Shown: positions 1-9,768, counted from the stretch's first letter. The stretch: DNA of 64,000 nucleotides from Lelliottia wanjuensis (GCF_030238365.1 NZ_JASSOT010000062.1:62001-126000), one strand, 5' to 3'. Made by a program: numbers and translations. The notes: generated by a model not told the origin, from the sequence alone.

Positions 1-1
1 G

Positions 2-478
2 GTGACCCGCTTTGATGATTTACTGCTCGGCGAAATTAACGCCGATGAACGCCTGGCGCGGGAAGATTTCATTATTCATCGTCGCGATGGCTTATTTGCC
101 TATAATCTTGCCGTGGTGGTGGACGATCATTTCCAGGGCGTGACGGAAATTGTGCGCGGCGCGGATTTGATTGAACCGACGGTGCGACAAATTTCCCTGT
201 ATCAGCACTTTGGCTGGCCGGTGCCGGATTATATTCATCTGCCGCTGGCGTTGAATGAACACGGGAATAAACTTTCAAAGCAGAATCACGCGCCGGCGCT
301 GCCTGACGGCGATCCGCGCCCTGTTTTGATCGACGCATTACGATTTCTAAACCAAAATGTAAACAATGAATGGCAGGATTTATCCGTTGAGGAATTGCTG
401 AAAAAAGCTGTCGAGGGCTGGTCGCTCTCCGCAGTGCCAAAAATCCAGCATTCTCAAATGCGTCTCGCTGAGCTATGA
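2..478 (+). CDS. gluQ: Glutamyl-Q tRNA(Asp) synthetase, 3' part (5' end outside window)
   Basis: This is the C-terminal 158 residues of GluQ-RS (YadB), the truncated glutamyl-tRNA synthetase paralogue. The enzyme activates glutamate and attaches it to the queuosine base at position 34 of tRNA(Asp). The visible part holds the end of the class I catalytic domain: [20 protein letters not shown], the tRNA-synthetase-like VRGADL segment, and KLSKQ, the KMSKS-equivalent loop. As expected for the family, no anticodon-binding domain follows. The reading frame is open from base 2, so the true start lies upstream of the window. The gene lies just upstream of pcnB, as in E. coli, but an ERIC element separates them. 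Confidence 0.95.
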   Translation: MTRFDDLLLGEINADERLAREDFIIHRRDGLFAYNLAVVVDDHFQGVTEIVRGADLIEPTVRQISLYQHFGWPVPDYIHLPLALNEHGNKLSKQNHAPALPDGDPRPVLIDALRFLNQNVNNEWQDLSVEELLKKAVEGWSLSAVPKIQHSQMRLAEL

Positions 479-489
479 TTAGCCGCTTT

Positions 490-613
490 TTACACGAAGC
501 ATCCATGCTGCATCAAGGCGGCAACTGAGTGAATCGCTGGGAGTTTACACGTGTAAACGACCAGTGTGAGCGAAGGCAGCCAACGCAGAGGCAGCATGGA
601 GGATGACGTGTAA
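490..613. repeat. ERIC (IRU) element between gluQ and pcnB
   Basis: This is an imperfect palindrome of about 124 bases. Its outer ends are TTACACG and CGTGTAA. Inner arms ATCCATGCTGC and GCAGCATGGAGGAT nearly complement each other. The centre is a perfect 16-base palindrome at 543-558 (GTTTACACGTGTAAAC). The flanks GTGAATCGCTGGGAG and CCAGTGTGAGCG resemble the ERIC1R and ERIC2 consensus blocks, and the length is close to the usual 127 bases. ERIC elements are non-coding and are often transcribed as part of mRNA, so this one may fold in the gluQ-pcnB transcript. A T-run at 614-620 follows it and might help termination. Confidence 0.85.
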
Positions 614-644
614 TTTTTTTGTCCTATAAATGAAACACACTACC

Positions 645-657
645 GAGGTGTACTATT
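645..657 (+). promoter_or_regulatory. pcnB: pcnB ribosome binding site and AUU start codon
   Basis: GAGG at 645-648 lies six bases before ATT at 655-657. The ATT opens a frame continuous with pcnB and encodes the residues expected at the N-terminus of PcnB ([10 protein letters not shown] after the initiator). No ATG, GTG or TTG in that frame has a comparable site. E. coli pcnB is one of the very few genes known to start at AUU, which keeps poly(A) polymerase scarce. Confidence 0.85.
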
Positions 658-2055
658 TTTACTCGAGTCGCTAATTTTTGCCGTAAGGTGCTAAGCCGCG
701 ATGAGAGCGTAGCGAATGACGCTATTGCTCAATCCCATATGTCGGTTATTCCGCGTGAGCAGCACACTATTTCCCGCAAAGATATCAGTGAAAATGCCCT
801 CAAGGTGCTCTATCGTCTGAATAAAGCAGGCTACGAGGCCTATCTCGTGGGCGGCGGGGTTCGCGATTTACTGCTTGGCAAAAAACCAAAAGATTTTGAC
901 GTGACGACCAGCGCCACGCCGGAGCAGGTGCGTAAATTATTCCGCAACTGTCGTCTGGTAGGCCGTCGTTTCCGTCTTGCTCACGTGATGTTTGGGCCGG
1001 AAATTATCGAAGTGGCCACCTTCCGCGGTCACCACGAAGCTGGCGCTCCAACCGATCGCACCACTTCTCAGCGCGGCCAGAACGGCATGCTGCTGCGTGA
1101 CAACATCTTTGGTTCCATCGAAGAAGATGCCCAGCGTCGCGATTTCACCATCAACAGCCTTTACTACAGCGTGGCCGATTTCACGGTGCGTGATTTCGTC
1201 GGTGGCGTGCAGGATCTGAAAGAGGGCGTGATTCGCCTGATTGGTAATCCTGAGACGCGCTACCGCGAAGATCCGGTGCGCATGCTGCGCGCCGTGCGCT
1301 TTGCCGCCAAGCTGAATATGCAGATCAGTCCGGAAACGGCCGAGCCGATCCCGCGTCTGGCAACGCTCATCAACGACGTACCACCGGCGCGCCTGTTTGA
1401 AGAAGCGCTGAAAATGCTGCAGGCGGGTTATGGGTATGAAACCTATAAACTGCTGCGCGAAAACAGCCTCTTCCAGCCGCTGTTCCCGACCATCGTGCGC
1501 TACTTCACTGAAAGCGGTGACAGCCCGATGGAGCGCATCATCGCCCAGGTGCTGAAAAACACCGACACCCGCATTCATAACGATATGCGCGTGAACCCGG
1601 CGTTCCTGTTCGCGGCGATGTTCTGGTACCCGCTGCTCGAAACCGCGCAGAAGATTGCCCAGGAAAGCGGTCTGGCCTATTACGACGCCTTCGCGCTGGC
1701 CGCGAACGACGTGCTGGATGAAGCCTGCCGTACGCTGGCGATTCCTAAGCGCATCACCACCCTGGTTCGCGATATCTGGCAGCTGCAGCTGCGTATGTCT
1801 CGCCGTCAGGGCAAGCGCGCGTGGAAGCTGATGGAACATCCAAAATTCCGTGCGGCTTACGATCTGCTGGCGCTGCGCGCTGAGATCGAAAACAGCAAAG
1901 AGTTGCAAAGTCTGGCCCAGTGGTGGGGTGAATTCCAGGTGTCCGCGCCGCCGGAACAGAAAGGGATGCTCACCAATCTGGACGAAGAGCCAGAACCGCG
2001 TCGCCGTCATCGTCGCCCACGCAAGCGCGCACCGCGCCGCGAAGGCAGCGCATGA
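655..2055 (+). CDS. pcnB: Poly(A) polymerase I (AUU start)
   Basis: PcnB adds 3' poly(A) tails to RNAs, marking them for decay, and controls ColE1-type plasmid copy number. With the AUU start the protein is 466 residues. The nucleotidyltransferase core has [18 protein letters not shown] with Asp80 and Asp82 as metal ligands, and [11 protein letters not shown] follows. The RNA-binding and C-terminal region ends in a very basic tail ([14 protein letters not shown]). Starting instead at GTG 688 would drop 11 conserved residues and lose the Shine-Dalgarno spacing. The stop overlaps the folK start as ATGA, so the two are probably translationally coupled. An ERIC element lies just upstream. Confidence 0.96.
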   Translation: MFTRVANFCRKVLSRDESVANDAIAQSHMSVIPREQHTISRKDISENALKVLYRLNKAGYEAYLVGGGVRDLLLGKKPKDFDVTTSATPEQVRKLFRNCRLVGRRFRLAHVMFGPEIIEVATFRGHHEAGAPTDRTTSQRGQNGMLLRDNIFGSIEEDAQRRDFTINSLYYSVADFTVRDFVGGVQDLKEGVIRLIGNPETRYREDPVRMLRAVRFAAKLNMQISPETAEPIPRLATLINDVPPARLFEEALKMLQAGYGYETYKLLRENSLFQPLFPTIVRYFTESGDSPMERIIAQVLKNTDTRIHNDMRVNPAFLFAAMFWYPLLETAQKIAQESGLAYYDAFALAANDVLDEACRTLAIPKRITTLVRDIWQLQLRMSRRQGKRAWKLMEHPKFRAAYDLLALRAEIENSKELQSLAQWWGEFQVSAPPEQKGMLTNLDEEPEPRRRHRRPRKRAPRREGSA

Positions 2056-2531
2056 CCCTCGCGTATATCGCCATCGGCAGCAATCTGGCCTCTCCGCTGG
2101 AGCAGGTCAACGCTGCCGTTCAGGCGTTAAGCGAGATCCCACAGAGCCGCCTGGTGGCGGTTTCTGCGTTTTACCGCACGCCGCCGCTCGGGCCGCAGGA
2201 TCAACCTGATTACCTGAACGCCGCCGTGGTGCTGGAAACGGCTCTCGATGCCGAAACCTTGCTGGATAACACCCAGCGCATTGAACTCCAGCAGGGCCGT
2301 CAGCGCAAAGCAGAACGCTGGGGACCGCGCACGCTGGATCTCGATATCATGCTGTTTGGCGATGAAGTGATTCATACAGAACGCCTGACGGTACCGCATT
2401 ACGACATGAAAAATCGCGGTTTTATGCTCTGGCCGCTGTTCGAAGTCGCCCCGCAGCTCACCTTCCCGACCGGCGAATCGCTCCAGGCGATTTTGCAGCA
2501 GCTCAACGCCGAAAAACCTGCCCTGTGGTAA
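2052..2531 (+). CDS. folK: 2-amino-4-hydroxy-6-hydroxymethyldihydropteridine pyrophosphokinase
   Basis: FolK transfers pyrophosphate from ATP to 6-hydroxymethyl-7,8-dihydropterin, the step before dihydropteroate synthase in folate synthesis. The product is 159 residues, the usual length. The start IAIGSNL is the family signature, and [14 protein letters not shown] carries the two magnesium-binding aspartates. [14 protein letters not shown] follows, where the family has a conserved HPxMxxRxFVLxPL-type motif. The ATG overlaps the pcnB stop by four bases. About 120 bases separate it from panB. Confidence 0.97.
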   Translation: MTLAYIAIGSNLASPLEQVNAAVQALSEIPQSRLVAVSAFYRTPPLGPQDQPDYLNAAVVLETALDAETLLDNTQRIELQQGRQRKAERWGPRTLDLDIMLFGDEVIHTERLTVPHYDMKNRGFMLWPLFEVAPQLTFPTGESLQAILQQLNAEKPALW

Positions 2532-2653
2532 ACCCGCTTTTTCGCTGATTAACCCCAAAATATTTGCTGTTAATCGGTTGCCTAAAATCATTGTTCCACT
2601 GAATGTTACTGTTAGAATGCGCAAAGATTCGTTTTGGGCCATCAGGAAACATT

Positions 2654-3445
2654 ATGAAACCAACCACCATCGCCTTATTGCAGAAATGCAAACAGGAAAA
2701 AAGACGCTTCGCCACGATCACCGCCTATGACTACAGCTTTGCGAAGCTGTTTGCCGATGAAGGCATAAACGTCATGCTGGTCGGCGACTCGTTAGGGATG
2801 ACGGTACAAGGACATGATTCCACCCTGCCAGTGACGGTAGAAGAGATTGCTTATCACACCCGCGCCGTACGTCGCGGCGCGCCAAACTGCCTGCTGCTTT
2901 CCGATCTGCCTTTCATGGCCTATGCCACGCCAGAACAAGCCTTTGAAAACGCCGCCGCGGTGATGCGTGCGGGTGCCAATATGGTGAAAATCGAAGGCGG
3001 AGCCTGGCTGGTGGAAACCGTGAAAAAACTGACCGAGCGCGCCGTACCGGTGTGCGGCCACCTTGGGTTAACCCCGCAGTCGGTGAACATCTTCGGCGGG
3101 TATAAAGTTCAGGGTCGCGGCGAAGCAGGACAAACGCTGCTGGACGATGCCCTGGCCCTGGAAGCCGCCGGTGCGCAGCTGCTGGTGCTGGAGTGCGTGC
3201 CTGTAGAACTCGCTCAACGCGTCACCGAAGCGCTCTCCATTCCGGTGATCGGTATTGGCGCAGGCAACGTCACCGACGGGCAGATCCTCGTGATGCACGA
3301 CGCCTTCGGCATTACCGGCGGCCACATTCCTAAATTTGCGAAGAATTTCCTGAGCACCGCGGGCGACATGCGCGCTGCGGTCAGGCAGTATATTGCCGAC
3401 GTCGAATCCGGTGTTTACCCGGGTGAAGAACACAGTTTCCATTAA
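2654..3445 (+). CDS. panB: 3-methyl-2-oxobutanoate hydroxymethyltransferase
   Basis: PanB makes ketopantoate from alpha-ketoisovalerate and 5,10-methylenetetrahydrofolate, the first committed step of pantothenate synthesis. It is a 263-residue TIM barrel. Visible family features are [11 protein letters not shown], the metal-binding [25 protein letters not shown] and IGIGAG. An upstream in-frame GTG/ATG extension is possible, but ATG 2654 sits seven bases behind AGGAAA (2644-2649) and gives the family length. The gene is followed 11 bases later by panC, so the two form an operon. Confidence 0.97.
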   Translation: MKPTTIALLQKCKQEKRRFATITAYDYSFAKLFADEGINVMLVGDSLGMTVQGHDSTLPVTVEEIAYHTRAVRRGAPNCLLLSDLPFMAYATPEQAFENAAAVMRAGANMVKIEGGAWLVETVKKLTERAVPVCGHLGLTPQSVNIFGGYKVQGRGEAGQTLLDDALALEAAGAQLLVLECVPVELAQRVTEALSIPVIGIGAGNVTDGQILVMHDAFGITGGHIPKFAKNFLSTAGDMRAAVRQYIADVESGVYPGEEHSFH

Positions 3446-3456
3446 GGAGTCTCGTT

Positions 3457-4311
3457 GTGCTAATCATTGAAACCCTGCCGCTGCTGCATCAGCACATTCG
3501 CCGCCTGCGTCAGGAAGGTAAACGTATCGCCCTGGTTCCGACCATGGGAAATCTGCATGACGGCCACATGAAACTGGTCGAAGAAGCCAAAGCCCGCGCC
3601 GATGTGGTGGTGGTATCGATCTTCGTGAACCCGATGCAGTTCGACCGCGCCGACGATCTGGCGCGCTACCCGCGCACGCTGCAGGAAGATTGCGAGAAGC
3701 TCAAAAAACACCACGTGGATTTCGTCTTCTCGCCTGCGCCTGCCGATATCTATCCGCAGGGCACCGAAGGTGCAACCTTTGTCGACGTCCCGGGCATTTC
3801 AACGATGCTCGAAGGGGCCAGCCGTCCGGGGCATTTCCGCGGTGTTTCGACCATCGTCAGCAAGCTCTTCAACCTGGTGCAGCCGGACGTCGCCTGTTTC
3901 GGCGAGAAAGATTTCCAGCAGTTGGCGCTGATCCGCAAAATGGTCGCCGACATGGGGTATGACATCGACATCGTCGGCGTGCCGATTGTGCGCGCCAAAG
4001 ACGGCCTGGCGCTCAGCTCCCGCAACGGCTATCTGACCGCTGACCAGCGCAAAATCGCACCGGGACTGAGCAAAGTGATGAACGCGATGGCGGAAAAGCT
4101 CAAAGCGAATGAGCTGACGGCGGAAGAGATTATCGCCATCGGCGAACAGGAGCTGAACGAGAAAGGGCTGCGTGCCGACGATGTGCAAATCCGCGATGCG
4201 GACACGCTGCTTGAGCTTTCAGACACCAGCAAACGCGCCGTGATTCTGGTTGCCGCGTGGCTTGGTCAGGCGCGTCTGATCGACAATAAAGTGGTTGAGC
4301 TGACGCAGTAG
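3457..4311 (+). CDS. panC: Pantothenate synthetase (pantoate--beta-alanine ligase)
   Basis: PanC joins pantoate and beta-alanine through a pantoyl-adenylate. The 284-residue protein shows [10 protein letters not shown], with the HIGH-type histidines at residues 34 and 37. [31 protein letters not shown] and the KMSKS-like ALSSRNGYL follow. Translation starts at GTG 3457 behind AAGGAG (3444-3449). It takes its substrates from PanB, via PanE or IlvC, and from PanD, whose gene lies just downstream. Confidence 0.97.
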   Translation: MLIIETLPLLHQHIRRLRQEGKRIALVPTMGNLHDGHMKLVEEAKARADVVVVSIFVNPMQFDRADDLARYPRTLQEDCEKLKKHHVDFVFSPAPADIYPQGTEGATFVDVPGISTMLEGASRPGHFRGVSTIVSKLFNLVQPDVACFGEKDFQQLALIRKMVADMGYDIDIVGVPIVRAKDGLALSSRNGYLTADQRKIAPGLSKVMNAMAEKLKANELTAEEIIAIGEQELNEKGLRADDVQIRDADTLLELSDTSKRAVILVAAWLGQARLIDNKVVELTQ

Positions 4312-4376
4312 ACAGCGACTAAAAATCGGGCAATACTGCGCTGATATTTGCCTGGGGAATGTTTCCCCCCACCCTG

Positions 4377-4396
4377 CCCTCTCCAGCCGGAGAGGG
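4377..4396. repeat. Short dispersed palindrome (CCCTCTCC/GGAGAGGG)
   Basis: CCCTCTCC (4377-4384) and GGAGAGGG (4389-4396) form a perfect eight-base stem with an AGCC loop, preceded by CACCCTG. A closely related copy preceded by CACCCCGG lies at 16821-16847. The copy here fills most of the panC-panD gap. E. coli K-12 has yadD in this gap, which is absent here. Confidence 0.7.
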
Positions 4397-4422
4397 ACTG
4401 CATGAAGAGTAAAGGTAACGTT

Positions 4423-4803
4423 ATGATTCGCACAATGCTGCAAGGTAAGCTTCACCGCGTCAAAGTGACGCAGGCAGACCTGCATTACGAAGGTTCCTGC
4501 GCGATTGACCAGGATTTCCTTGAGGCGGCGGGTATTCTCGAATACGAAGCCATTGATATTTACAACGTCACCAACGGCAAGCGCTTCTCGACCTATGCGA
4601 TTGCCGGTGAGCGCGGCTCGAAAATCATCTCCGTGAACGGCGCGGCGGCACACTGTGCGGACGTGGGGGATATCCTGATTATCGCCACCTACGTCACCAT
4701 GCCGGACGAGCAGGCGCGCAGCTGGCAGCCGAAAGTGGCCTATTTTGACGGCGACAACGAGATGAAACGTACCGCGAAAGCCGTACCGGTTCAGGTTGCC
4801 TGA
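4423..4803 (+). CDS. panD: Aspartate 1-decarboxylase proenzyme
   Basis: PanD decarboxylates L-aspartate to beta-alanine for PanC. It is made as a 126-residue proenzyme that cleaves itself between Gly24 and Ser25, within YEGSCAID, to create the pyruvoyl cofactor. The remaining sequence ([34 protein letters not shown]) matches the double-psi barrel family throughout. An upstream in-frame ATG at 4402 would add seven residues, but 4423 gives the family start [13 protein letters not shown]. Confidence 0.97.
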   Translation: MIRTMLQGKLHRVKVTQADLHYEGSCAIDQDFLEAAGILEYEAIDIYNVTNGKRFSTYAIAGERGSKIISVNGAAAHCADVGDILIIATYVTMPDEQARSWQPKVAYFDGDNEMKRTAKAVPVQVA

Positions 4804-4804
4804 T

Positions 4805-6046
4805 TTACCCCTGCGGCTGATTGCTGATCAGCCGCGACATGGTCTCCAGCGAATCCGTTCTTAAGATATACAGGCGTTTCAGTAAGAACGGATTATCCCC
4901 CGGCTTTACCTTCCCTTTCACCGTCGTCACCGCCAGATGAAAACCGGCCTCGTTCGCCGCTTTCACCGCTTTGTCATCGTACCCGCCGAACGGATACGAG
5001 AGATAGAGCACGCGCGGGTTGAACTGCGCCAGCGCGCGGCGCGAACGTTCAAAATCAAACAGGATCACATGCGCGCTGCGGCTCAGCAAAATCGGATGTT
5101 TGTTGGCATCGACGCGGTGCAGGAAGTGGGTATGCGACTGGATATCAAACACATCCTGGATCTCTTTCAGCTCCGACACGCTCATAAACTGCAGTGATTT
5201 AGGGTCCCACTTCTGCGGGTGGCCTTTGATTCGCGACGAGATAATAAACGCCGTCGCTTTAAAACCATACTGCTTCAGAATCGGCCAGGCGTAGCGATTG
5301 ACCGACTTCAGACCATCGTCAAAGGTGATCACCACCGCCCGCGCGGGCAGGTTCATTTTATTGCGCACGTACCCTTCCAGCTGATACATGGTCAGCGTGG
5401 TATAGCCCTGATCGCGCAGCCAGGTCATCTGGTTGTTGAACGCACGGACGCTGGTGGTCGTGGAGGTATGGCGGAAACGGGTGTTCTCTTCGTCACGCAG
5501 GATATGGTGATAGGTGATCACCGGAATACCGTTATCTTCCTGAGCATCCAGGCTGCTGATCCACGCCAGGCGGTTCCCCATGCGGATTTGAAACCAGGTC
5601 TGGTTAAGCCTGTCTTTCAGCTTGCTGAGGATCGGATAGCGCAGGTTGGAACTGAGCGTGCCAAAGGGCGCGCTGCCGCTGTTAGGGGCGTTATAAACCG
5701 GGGTGTCTTTCCAGGTGATGAGATTTTGATTGCTGAGCGGCTTGTTGAGATCGCCCAGGCTGTCCTGAACGCGCTGCTTACCCTGCACCTTTTCCAGGTG
5801 GCCTTTGTCGATAAAACCGGTGCCAAAGCCGAAGCGAAATTCGTAGTAATCGGCTGCGGTAGGAACCACCGCAAGAATTTGCCCCGCGCGGACGTTGCCG
5901 ACGTTCACGACCTCGTTGCCCACCTGCGCCCAGATCGCCGCATCTTCAGTGGTTTGCATGTATTGAGCGGGCAAGCCTTGCTGGCTTAATAAACTGGCAG
6001 ATGCGCCGCCGGAGACCAGCAGCAACAGCAGGAAAAAAACGCGCAT
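4805..6046 (-). CDS. yadE: Polysaccharide deacetylase family protein YadE
   Basis: This is a predicted exported protein of 413 residues with a typical signal peptide ([17 protein letters not shown]). The N-terminal half resembles SH3-like wall-binding segments. The C-terminal half is a NodB-type carbohydrate esterase domain with VVITFDDG, which carries the metal and catalytic aspartates, and SHTHFLH, the histidine metal ligands. YPFGGYDD sits further on, a usual NodB loop. The substrate is not known. The start is uncertain: ATG 6052 or more upstream codons are possible, and none has a clear Shine-Dalgarno sequence. ATG 6046 places the signal peptide at the N-terminus. It converges on panD with one base between the stops. 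Confidence 0.9.
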   Translation of the reverse strand: MRVFFLLLLLVSGGASASLLSQQGLPAQYMQTTEDAAIWAQVGNEVVNVGNVRAGQILAVVPTAADYYEFRFGFGTGFIDKGHLEKVQGKQRVQDSLGDLNKPLSNQNLITWKDTPVYNAPNSGSAPFGTLSSNLRYPILSKLKDRLNQTWFQIRMGNRLAWISSLDAQEDNGIPVITYHHILRDEENTRFRHTSTTTSVRAFNNQMTWLRDQGYTTLTMYQLEGYVRNKMNLPARAVVITFDDGLKSVNRYAWPILKQYGFKATAFIISSRIKGHPQKWDPKSLQFMSVSELKEIQDVFDIQSHTHFLHRVDANKHPILLSRSAHVILFDFERSRRALAQFNPRVLYLSYPFGGYDDKAVKAANEAGFHLAVTTVKGKVKPGDNPFLLKRLYILRTDSLETMSRLISNQPQG

Positions 6047-6115
6047 AAACATGGGATTATTATCGACACAAAAAATCAGCCGCCATTGTAGCAAAAGCGA
6101 CATCAATACCAATGT

Positions 6116-6556
6116 TTAATTCTTATACAGATCGTGGAGCAGAACGAAAGGCGGGTTTTTCTGCTGCTGATGCCACAGACTGCTGACGCCGGGGATCTCC
6201 TGCCCGACCAGCGTGTCGCGGAACTCCGCGCTGCTCAGCGTCTCGCGCAGGGGAGACATCATCTCCAGCAACGCGTAGGTTATTCCGGAAATCACTTCGC
6301 AGTTTTCATGCTTGTGGCTCAACAACGCGGCGGCACGGTACGGCGCAGCGCCCGATTTGTCGGTGAGAAATATCACCCCTTCGCCGGTATCCGTCTGATG
6401 CAATGCATCACACATCATACGACTGAGCATATTAGTACTGAGGCCGCGCCAGTAATTCACCGCCCGACACTGCGGCAGCGGACCAAACTTCTTTTCCAGG
6501 CGATCAATCATTGCCTGGGCATCGTCATCATGACAGGTAATCACCCAACCCAGCAT
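6116..6556 (-). CDS. yadI: PTS EIIA component, mannose-family type (YadI)
   Basis: This 146-residue protein resembles the IIA domain of mannose-class phosphotransferase systems. MLGWVITCHDD places a histidine at residue 9, the usual phosphorylated position. GEGVIFLTDKSGAAPYRAAA is the central beta-alpha segment. No IIB, IIC or IID partner lies nearby, so it is an orphan component, as in E. coli, and its sugar or regulatory target is unknown. A good Shine-Dalgarno sequence (AGGAGAG) precedes the ATG. The gene is followed on the same strand by yadE. Confidence 0.93.
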   Translation of the reverse strand: MLGWVITCHDDDAQAMIDRLEKKFGPLPQCRAVNYWRGLSTNMLSRMMCDALHQTDTGEGVIFLTDKSGAAPYRAAALLSHKHENCEVISGITYALLEMMSPLRETLSSAEFRDTLVGQEIPGVSSLWHQQQKNPPFVLLHDLYKN

Positions 6557-6620
6557 AGCGTCTCTCCTATAGGGGAAAGTAGTTTAGCGGAGTGAAGGTT
6601 GATTTAGGGTGATAACTATC

Positions 6621-6656
6621 AAAGAAAAGGCCCCGGCAGACAGAGTACTGCCGGGG
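6621..6656 (-). terminator. Rho-independent terminator after yadH
   Basis: On the minus strand CCCCGGCA (6656-6649) pairs with TGCCGGGG (6638-6631), followed by CCTTTTCTTT. It lies eight bases past the yadH stop and ends the yadGH transcript. Confidence 0.85.
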
Positions 6657-6663
6657 ATAACAC

Positions 6664-7434
6664 TCAGGTGCGCAGTCCGCGTCCACGCTGGATCAGATAC
6701 CAGCAGAGGATGTAGAAGGCAATGATGAACACGCCGAGCACGATAACGGTGGTGAACAGCGGCACGTCGGTAATGCCGAGGAAGCCGAAGCGGAAGCCGC
6801 TGATCATGTACACAATCGGGTTCAGGTGCGACAGCGCCTGCCAGAATGGCGGCAGCAGCGTCAGAGAGTAGAACACCCCGCCGAGATAGGTCAGCGGCGT
6901 CAAAACGAAGGTCGGGATCAGGCTGATGTCATCGAAAGTGGTCGCGAAGACCGCATTCAGCAGACCAGCCAGCGAGAACAGGATCGCCGTCATCAGCAGC
7001 GTCACCGCCACGAACGTCCACGAGTGCACCTGGAACGGAACGAAGAACAGGGAAATCGCCGTCACCAGAATCCCAACCGCCAGCCCGCGCGCCACGCCGC
7101 CGCCGACATAACCGGCGATAATCACGTGCGTCGGCACCGGGGCCACCAGCAGCTCTTCGATGTTGCGCTGGAATTTAGCGCTGAAGAACGACGACGCCAC
7201 GTTGGCGTAGGCGTTGGTGATCACTGCCATCATGATCAGGCCCGGCACGATAAACTGCATGTAGGTAAAGCCATGCATTTCACCAATGCGGGAGCCAATC
7301 AGATTCCCGAAGATGATGAAATAGAGCGTCATGGTGATCACCGGCGGCACCAGGGTTTGCACCCAGATGCGCATAAAACGGTTGATCTCTTTGGCCCAGA
7401 TACTTTTTAGCGCCACCCAGTAAAGATGCATCAT
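6664..7434 (-). CDS. yadH: ABC transporter permease YadH
   Basis: This is an ABC-2 type permease of 256 residues with about six membrane segments. A conserved ABC-2 region lies around residues 85-120 (FFSAKFQRNIEELLVAPVP). The C-terminal LTPLTYLGGVFYSL and hydrophobic LNPIVYMISGFRFGF are typical of drug or polysaccharide exporters. It overlaps yadG by four bases, and the two form a complete exporter with one ATPase and one permease, each probably dimeric. The substrate is not established. Confidence 0.95.
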   Translation of the reverse strand: MMHLYWVALKSIWAKEINRFMRIWVQTLVPPVITMTLYFIIFGNLIGSRIGEMHGFTYMQFIVPGLIMMAVITNAYANVASSFFSAKFQRNIEELLVAPVPTHVIIAGYVGGGVARGLAVGILVTAISLFFVPFQVHSWTFVAVTLLMTAILFSLAGLLNAVFATTFDDISLIPTFVLTPLTYLGGVFYSLTLLPPFWQALSHLNPIVYMISGFRFGFLGITDVPLFTTVIVLGVFIIAFYILCWYLIQRGRGLRT

Positions 7435-8357
7435 GCCTGCTCTCCTTGTTTATCATGGACCAGCGAGACAAACAGTTCTTCCAGTCGGTTGGCTTTGTTA
7501 CGCATACTCAATACCTGAATGCCCTGCGCGCTCAGCTGCGCAAAGACGCTGTTAATGCCCTGCTCGCGCAGCACTTCGACTTCCAGCGTTGAGGTATCCA
7601 CCAGACGATACTGATAGCCCTCCAGCTTCGGCAGCGGGCTTTTCGCCGCCAGGTCGAGAATAAAGGTTTCGGATTTCAGCTTGGAGAGCAGGTTTTTCAT
7701 CGAGGTGTTTTCCACCAGCTCGCCGCGCTGAATGATACCGATATTGCGGCACAGCATTTCCGCCTCTTCCAGATAGTGGGTGGTCAGAATAATGGTCGTG
7801 CCTTTGTCGTTGAGATCCTTCAGGAAGCCCCACATCGAGCGGCGCAGTTCGATATCGACGCCCGCCGTCGGCTCATCGAGGATCAGCAGCTTTGGCTCGT
7901 GCATCAGGGCACGGGCGATCATCAGACGACGCTTCATCCCGCCGGAAAGCATCCGCGCACGTTCGCCACGTTTTTCCCACAGATCGAGCTGTTTGAGGTA
8001 CTTTTCGCTGCGCGCAATGGCATCCTGACGCTCCACGCCGTAGTAACCCGCCTGGTTAACCACAATCTGCTGCACGGTTTCAAACGGGTTGAAGTTAAAT
8101 TCCTGCGGCACCAGCCCCAGCTGACGCTTGGCGTTCACCACGTCTTTTTCGAGGTCATAACCAAACACCGCGACGCTGCCGGACGTTTTGTTCACCAGTG
8201 AACTGATGATGCCGATGGTGGTGGATTTCCCTGCGCCATTCGGCCCCAGCAGCGCGTAGAAATCCCCCGCTTCGACCTGCAGATCGATTCCACGCAGCGC
8301 CTGAACGCCGCCGGAATAGACTTTTTTAAGCTGCTTGAGCTCAAGTGCGATTGTCAT
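7431..8357 (-). CDS. yadG: ABC transporter ATP-binding protein YadG
   Basis: This is the ATPase partner of YadH, with 308 residues. Walker A is GPNGAGKST (residues 38-46), the signature is LSGGMKRRL, Walker B is LLILDEPTAGVD, and the H-loop is TTHYLEEAE. It belongs to the DrrA/NodI-like exporter subgroup, with a C-terminal extension beyond the nucleotide-binding domain. It is divergent from can, and the two share about 107 bases of promoter region. Confidence 0.95.
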   Translation of the reverse strand: MTIALELKQLKKVYSGGVQALRGIDLQVEAGDFYALLGPNGAGKSTTIGIISSLVNKTSGSVAVFGYDLEKDVVNAKRQLGLVPQEFNFNPFETVQQIVVNQAGYYGVERQDAIARSEKYLKQLDLWEKRGERARMLSGGMKRRLMIARALMHEPKLLILDEPTAGVDIELRRSMWGFLKDLNDKGTTIILTTHYLEEAEMLCRNIGIIQRGELVENTSMKNLLSKLKSETFILDLAAKSPLPKLEGYQYRLVDTSTLEVEVLREQGINSVFAQLSAQGIQVLSMRNKANRLEELFVSLVHDKQGEQA

Positions 8358-8464
8358 GAATTAAACTTACCTATAGTTCTGACACACGTTGTGTGGTTTC
8401 AATAAAAGTCGAGTTACCCTATATTAGCGCAACGCTATTACTCGGTTACAGGTCGTTAACCTCT

Positions 8465-9127
8465 ATGAATGACATAGATACACTCATCAGCAACAATGCA
8501 CTATGGTCAAAAATGCTGATAGAAGAGGACCCGGGATTTTTTGAGAAGCTGGCTAAAGCGCAGAACCCACGCTTTTTGTGGATTGGCTGCTCTGACAGCC
8601 GCGTCCCGGCGGAACGCCTGACAGGTCTTGATTCGGGTGAGCTGTTCGTTCACCGTAACGTTGCAAACCTGGTCATTCACACCGATCTCAATTGCCTTTC
8701 CGTCGTGCAGTACGCGGTGGACGTGCTGGAAGTGGAGCACATTATTATTTGCGGCCACTACGGCTGCGGTGGCGTGCAGGCGGCGGTCGAGAACCCGGAA
8801 CTGGGGTTGATCGATAACTGGCTGCTGCACATTCGCGATATCTGGTTCAAACATAGCTCACTGCTGGGCGAAATGCCGCAGGAGCGCCGCCTCGATACCC
8901 TTTGCGAGCTGAACGTGATGGAGCAGGTTTATAACCTGGGCCATTCGACCATCATGCAGTCGGCGTGGAAGCGCGGGCAGAAAGTGTCGGTTCACGGCTG
9001 GGCGTACGGAATTCACGACGGGTTGCTGCGTAACCTGGAAGTGACGGCCACCAACCGCGAAACCCTGGAGCAGCGCTATCGTTCCGGGATTGCCAACCTC
9101 AAACTCAAGCACGTTAACCACAAATAA
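8465..9127 (+). CDS. can: Beta-class carbonic anhydrase
   Basis: Can interconverts CO2 and bicarbonate in the cytoplasm, supplying bicarbonate for carboxylation reactions. The 220-residue protein has the zinc ligands Cys42, Asp44 (CSDSR), His98 and Cys101 (GHYGCGGV), the pattern of type II beta-carbonic anhydrases that are allosterically gated by bicarbonate. ATG 8465 was chosen because it gives the family length. In-frame codons from 8393 would add 24 residues unlike any homologue. It faces away from yadG and is followed by a BIME. Confidence 0.97.
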   Translation: MNDIDTLISNNALWSKMLIEEDPGFFEKLAKAQNPRFLWIGCSDSRVPAERLTGLDSGELFVHRNVANLVIHTDLNCLSVVQYAVDVLEVEHIIICGHYGCGGVQAAVENPELGLIDNWLLHIRDIWFKHSSLLGEMPQERRLDTLCELNVMEQVYNLGHSTIMQSAWKRGQKVSVHGWAYGIHDGLLRNLEVTATNRETLEQRYRSGIANLKLKHVNHK

Positions 9128-9138
9128 GCTGCAAAAAA

Positions 9139-9220
9139 GCCGGGTGGCGGCTTCGCCTTACCCGGCCTACGATTCACCGCTCACGCTTTTGTAGGCCCGG
9201 TAAGCGCAGCGCCACCGGGC
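9139..9220. repeat. BIME: two REP units in inverted orientation
   Basis: GCCGGGTGGCGGCTTCGCC...CCCGGCCTAC (9139-9170) is followed, after 20 bases, by its approximate inverse, GTAGGCCCGG...GCCACCGGGC (9191-9220). This is the classic enterobacterial REP pair. It sits between the convergent can and hpt genes, a usual site for such elements. Confidence 0.92.
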
Positions 9221-9231
9221 AAAACATAAGA

Positions 9232-9768
9232 CTACTCGTCCAGCAGAACCACTTTTCCAACATACGGCAGATGGCGATAGCGCTGTGCATAATCAATGCC
9301 GTAACCCACCACGAACTCATCCGGGATTGAGAAACCGACAAATTCAACCGGAACGTCCACTTCGCGACGCGTCGGTTTATCCAGAAGAGTACAAATCGCC
9401 AGAGATTTTGGTCCGCGTAGGCTCAGGATCTCGCGCACTTTAGAAAGGGTGTTACCGGAATCGATAATGTCTTCTACGATTAACACGTCCTTGCCGCGAA
9501 TGTCTTCGTCCAGGTCTTTCAGGATTTTCACATCACGGGTGGTCGACATCCCGCTGCCGTAGCTGGAGGCGGTCATGAAATCCACTTCATGGGACACCTG
9601 AACTTCACGGCACAGGTCTGCCATGAACATGAATGAGCCACGCAGCAGACCCACCAGCACCATATCGCTGCCGCTGTCCTGATAACGTTCGGTGATTTGA
9701 CGACCCAGTTCGGCGATACGCGCTTTGATCTCCGCTTCCGGGATCATCACTTCAACAGTATGTTTCAT
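9232..9768 (-). CDS. hpt: Hypoxanthine phosphoribosyltransferase
   Basis: Hpt salvages hypoxanthine, and less well guanine, to IMP or GMP using PRPP. The 178-residue protein has the type I PRTase PRPP loop [14 protein letters not shown], the flexible loop region SYGSGM, and [11 protein letters not shown] 9768 gives the standard start [14 protein letters not shown]. The upstream in-frame codons are not conserved in the family. It diverges from gcd, and a perfect CRP site lies between the two genes. Confidence 0.97.
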   Translation of the reverse strand: MKHTVEVMIPEAEIKARIAELGRQITERYQDSGSDMVLVGLLRGSFMFMADLCREVQVSHEVDFMTASSYGSGMSTTRDVKILKDLDEDIRGKDVLIVEDIIDSGNTLSKVREILSLRGPKSLAICTLLDKPTRREVDVPVEFVGFSIPDEFVVGYGIDYAQRYRHLPYVGKVVLLDE

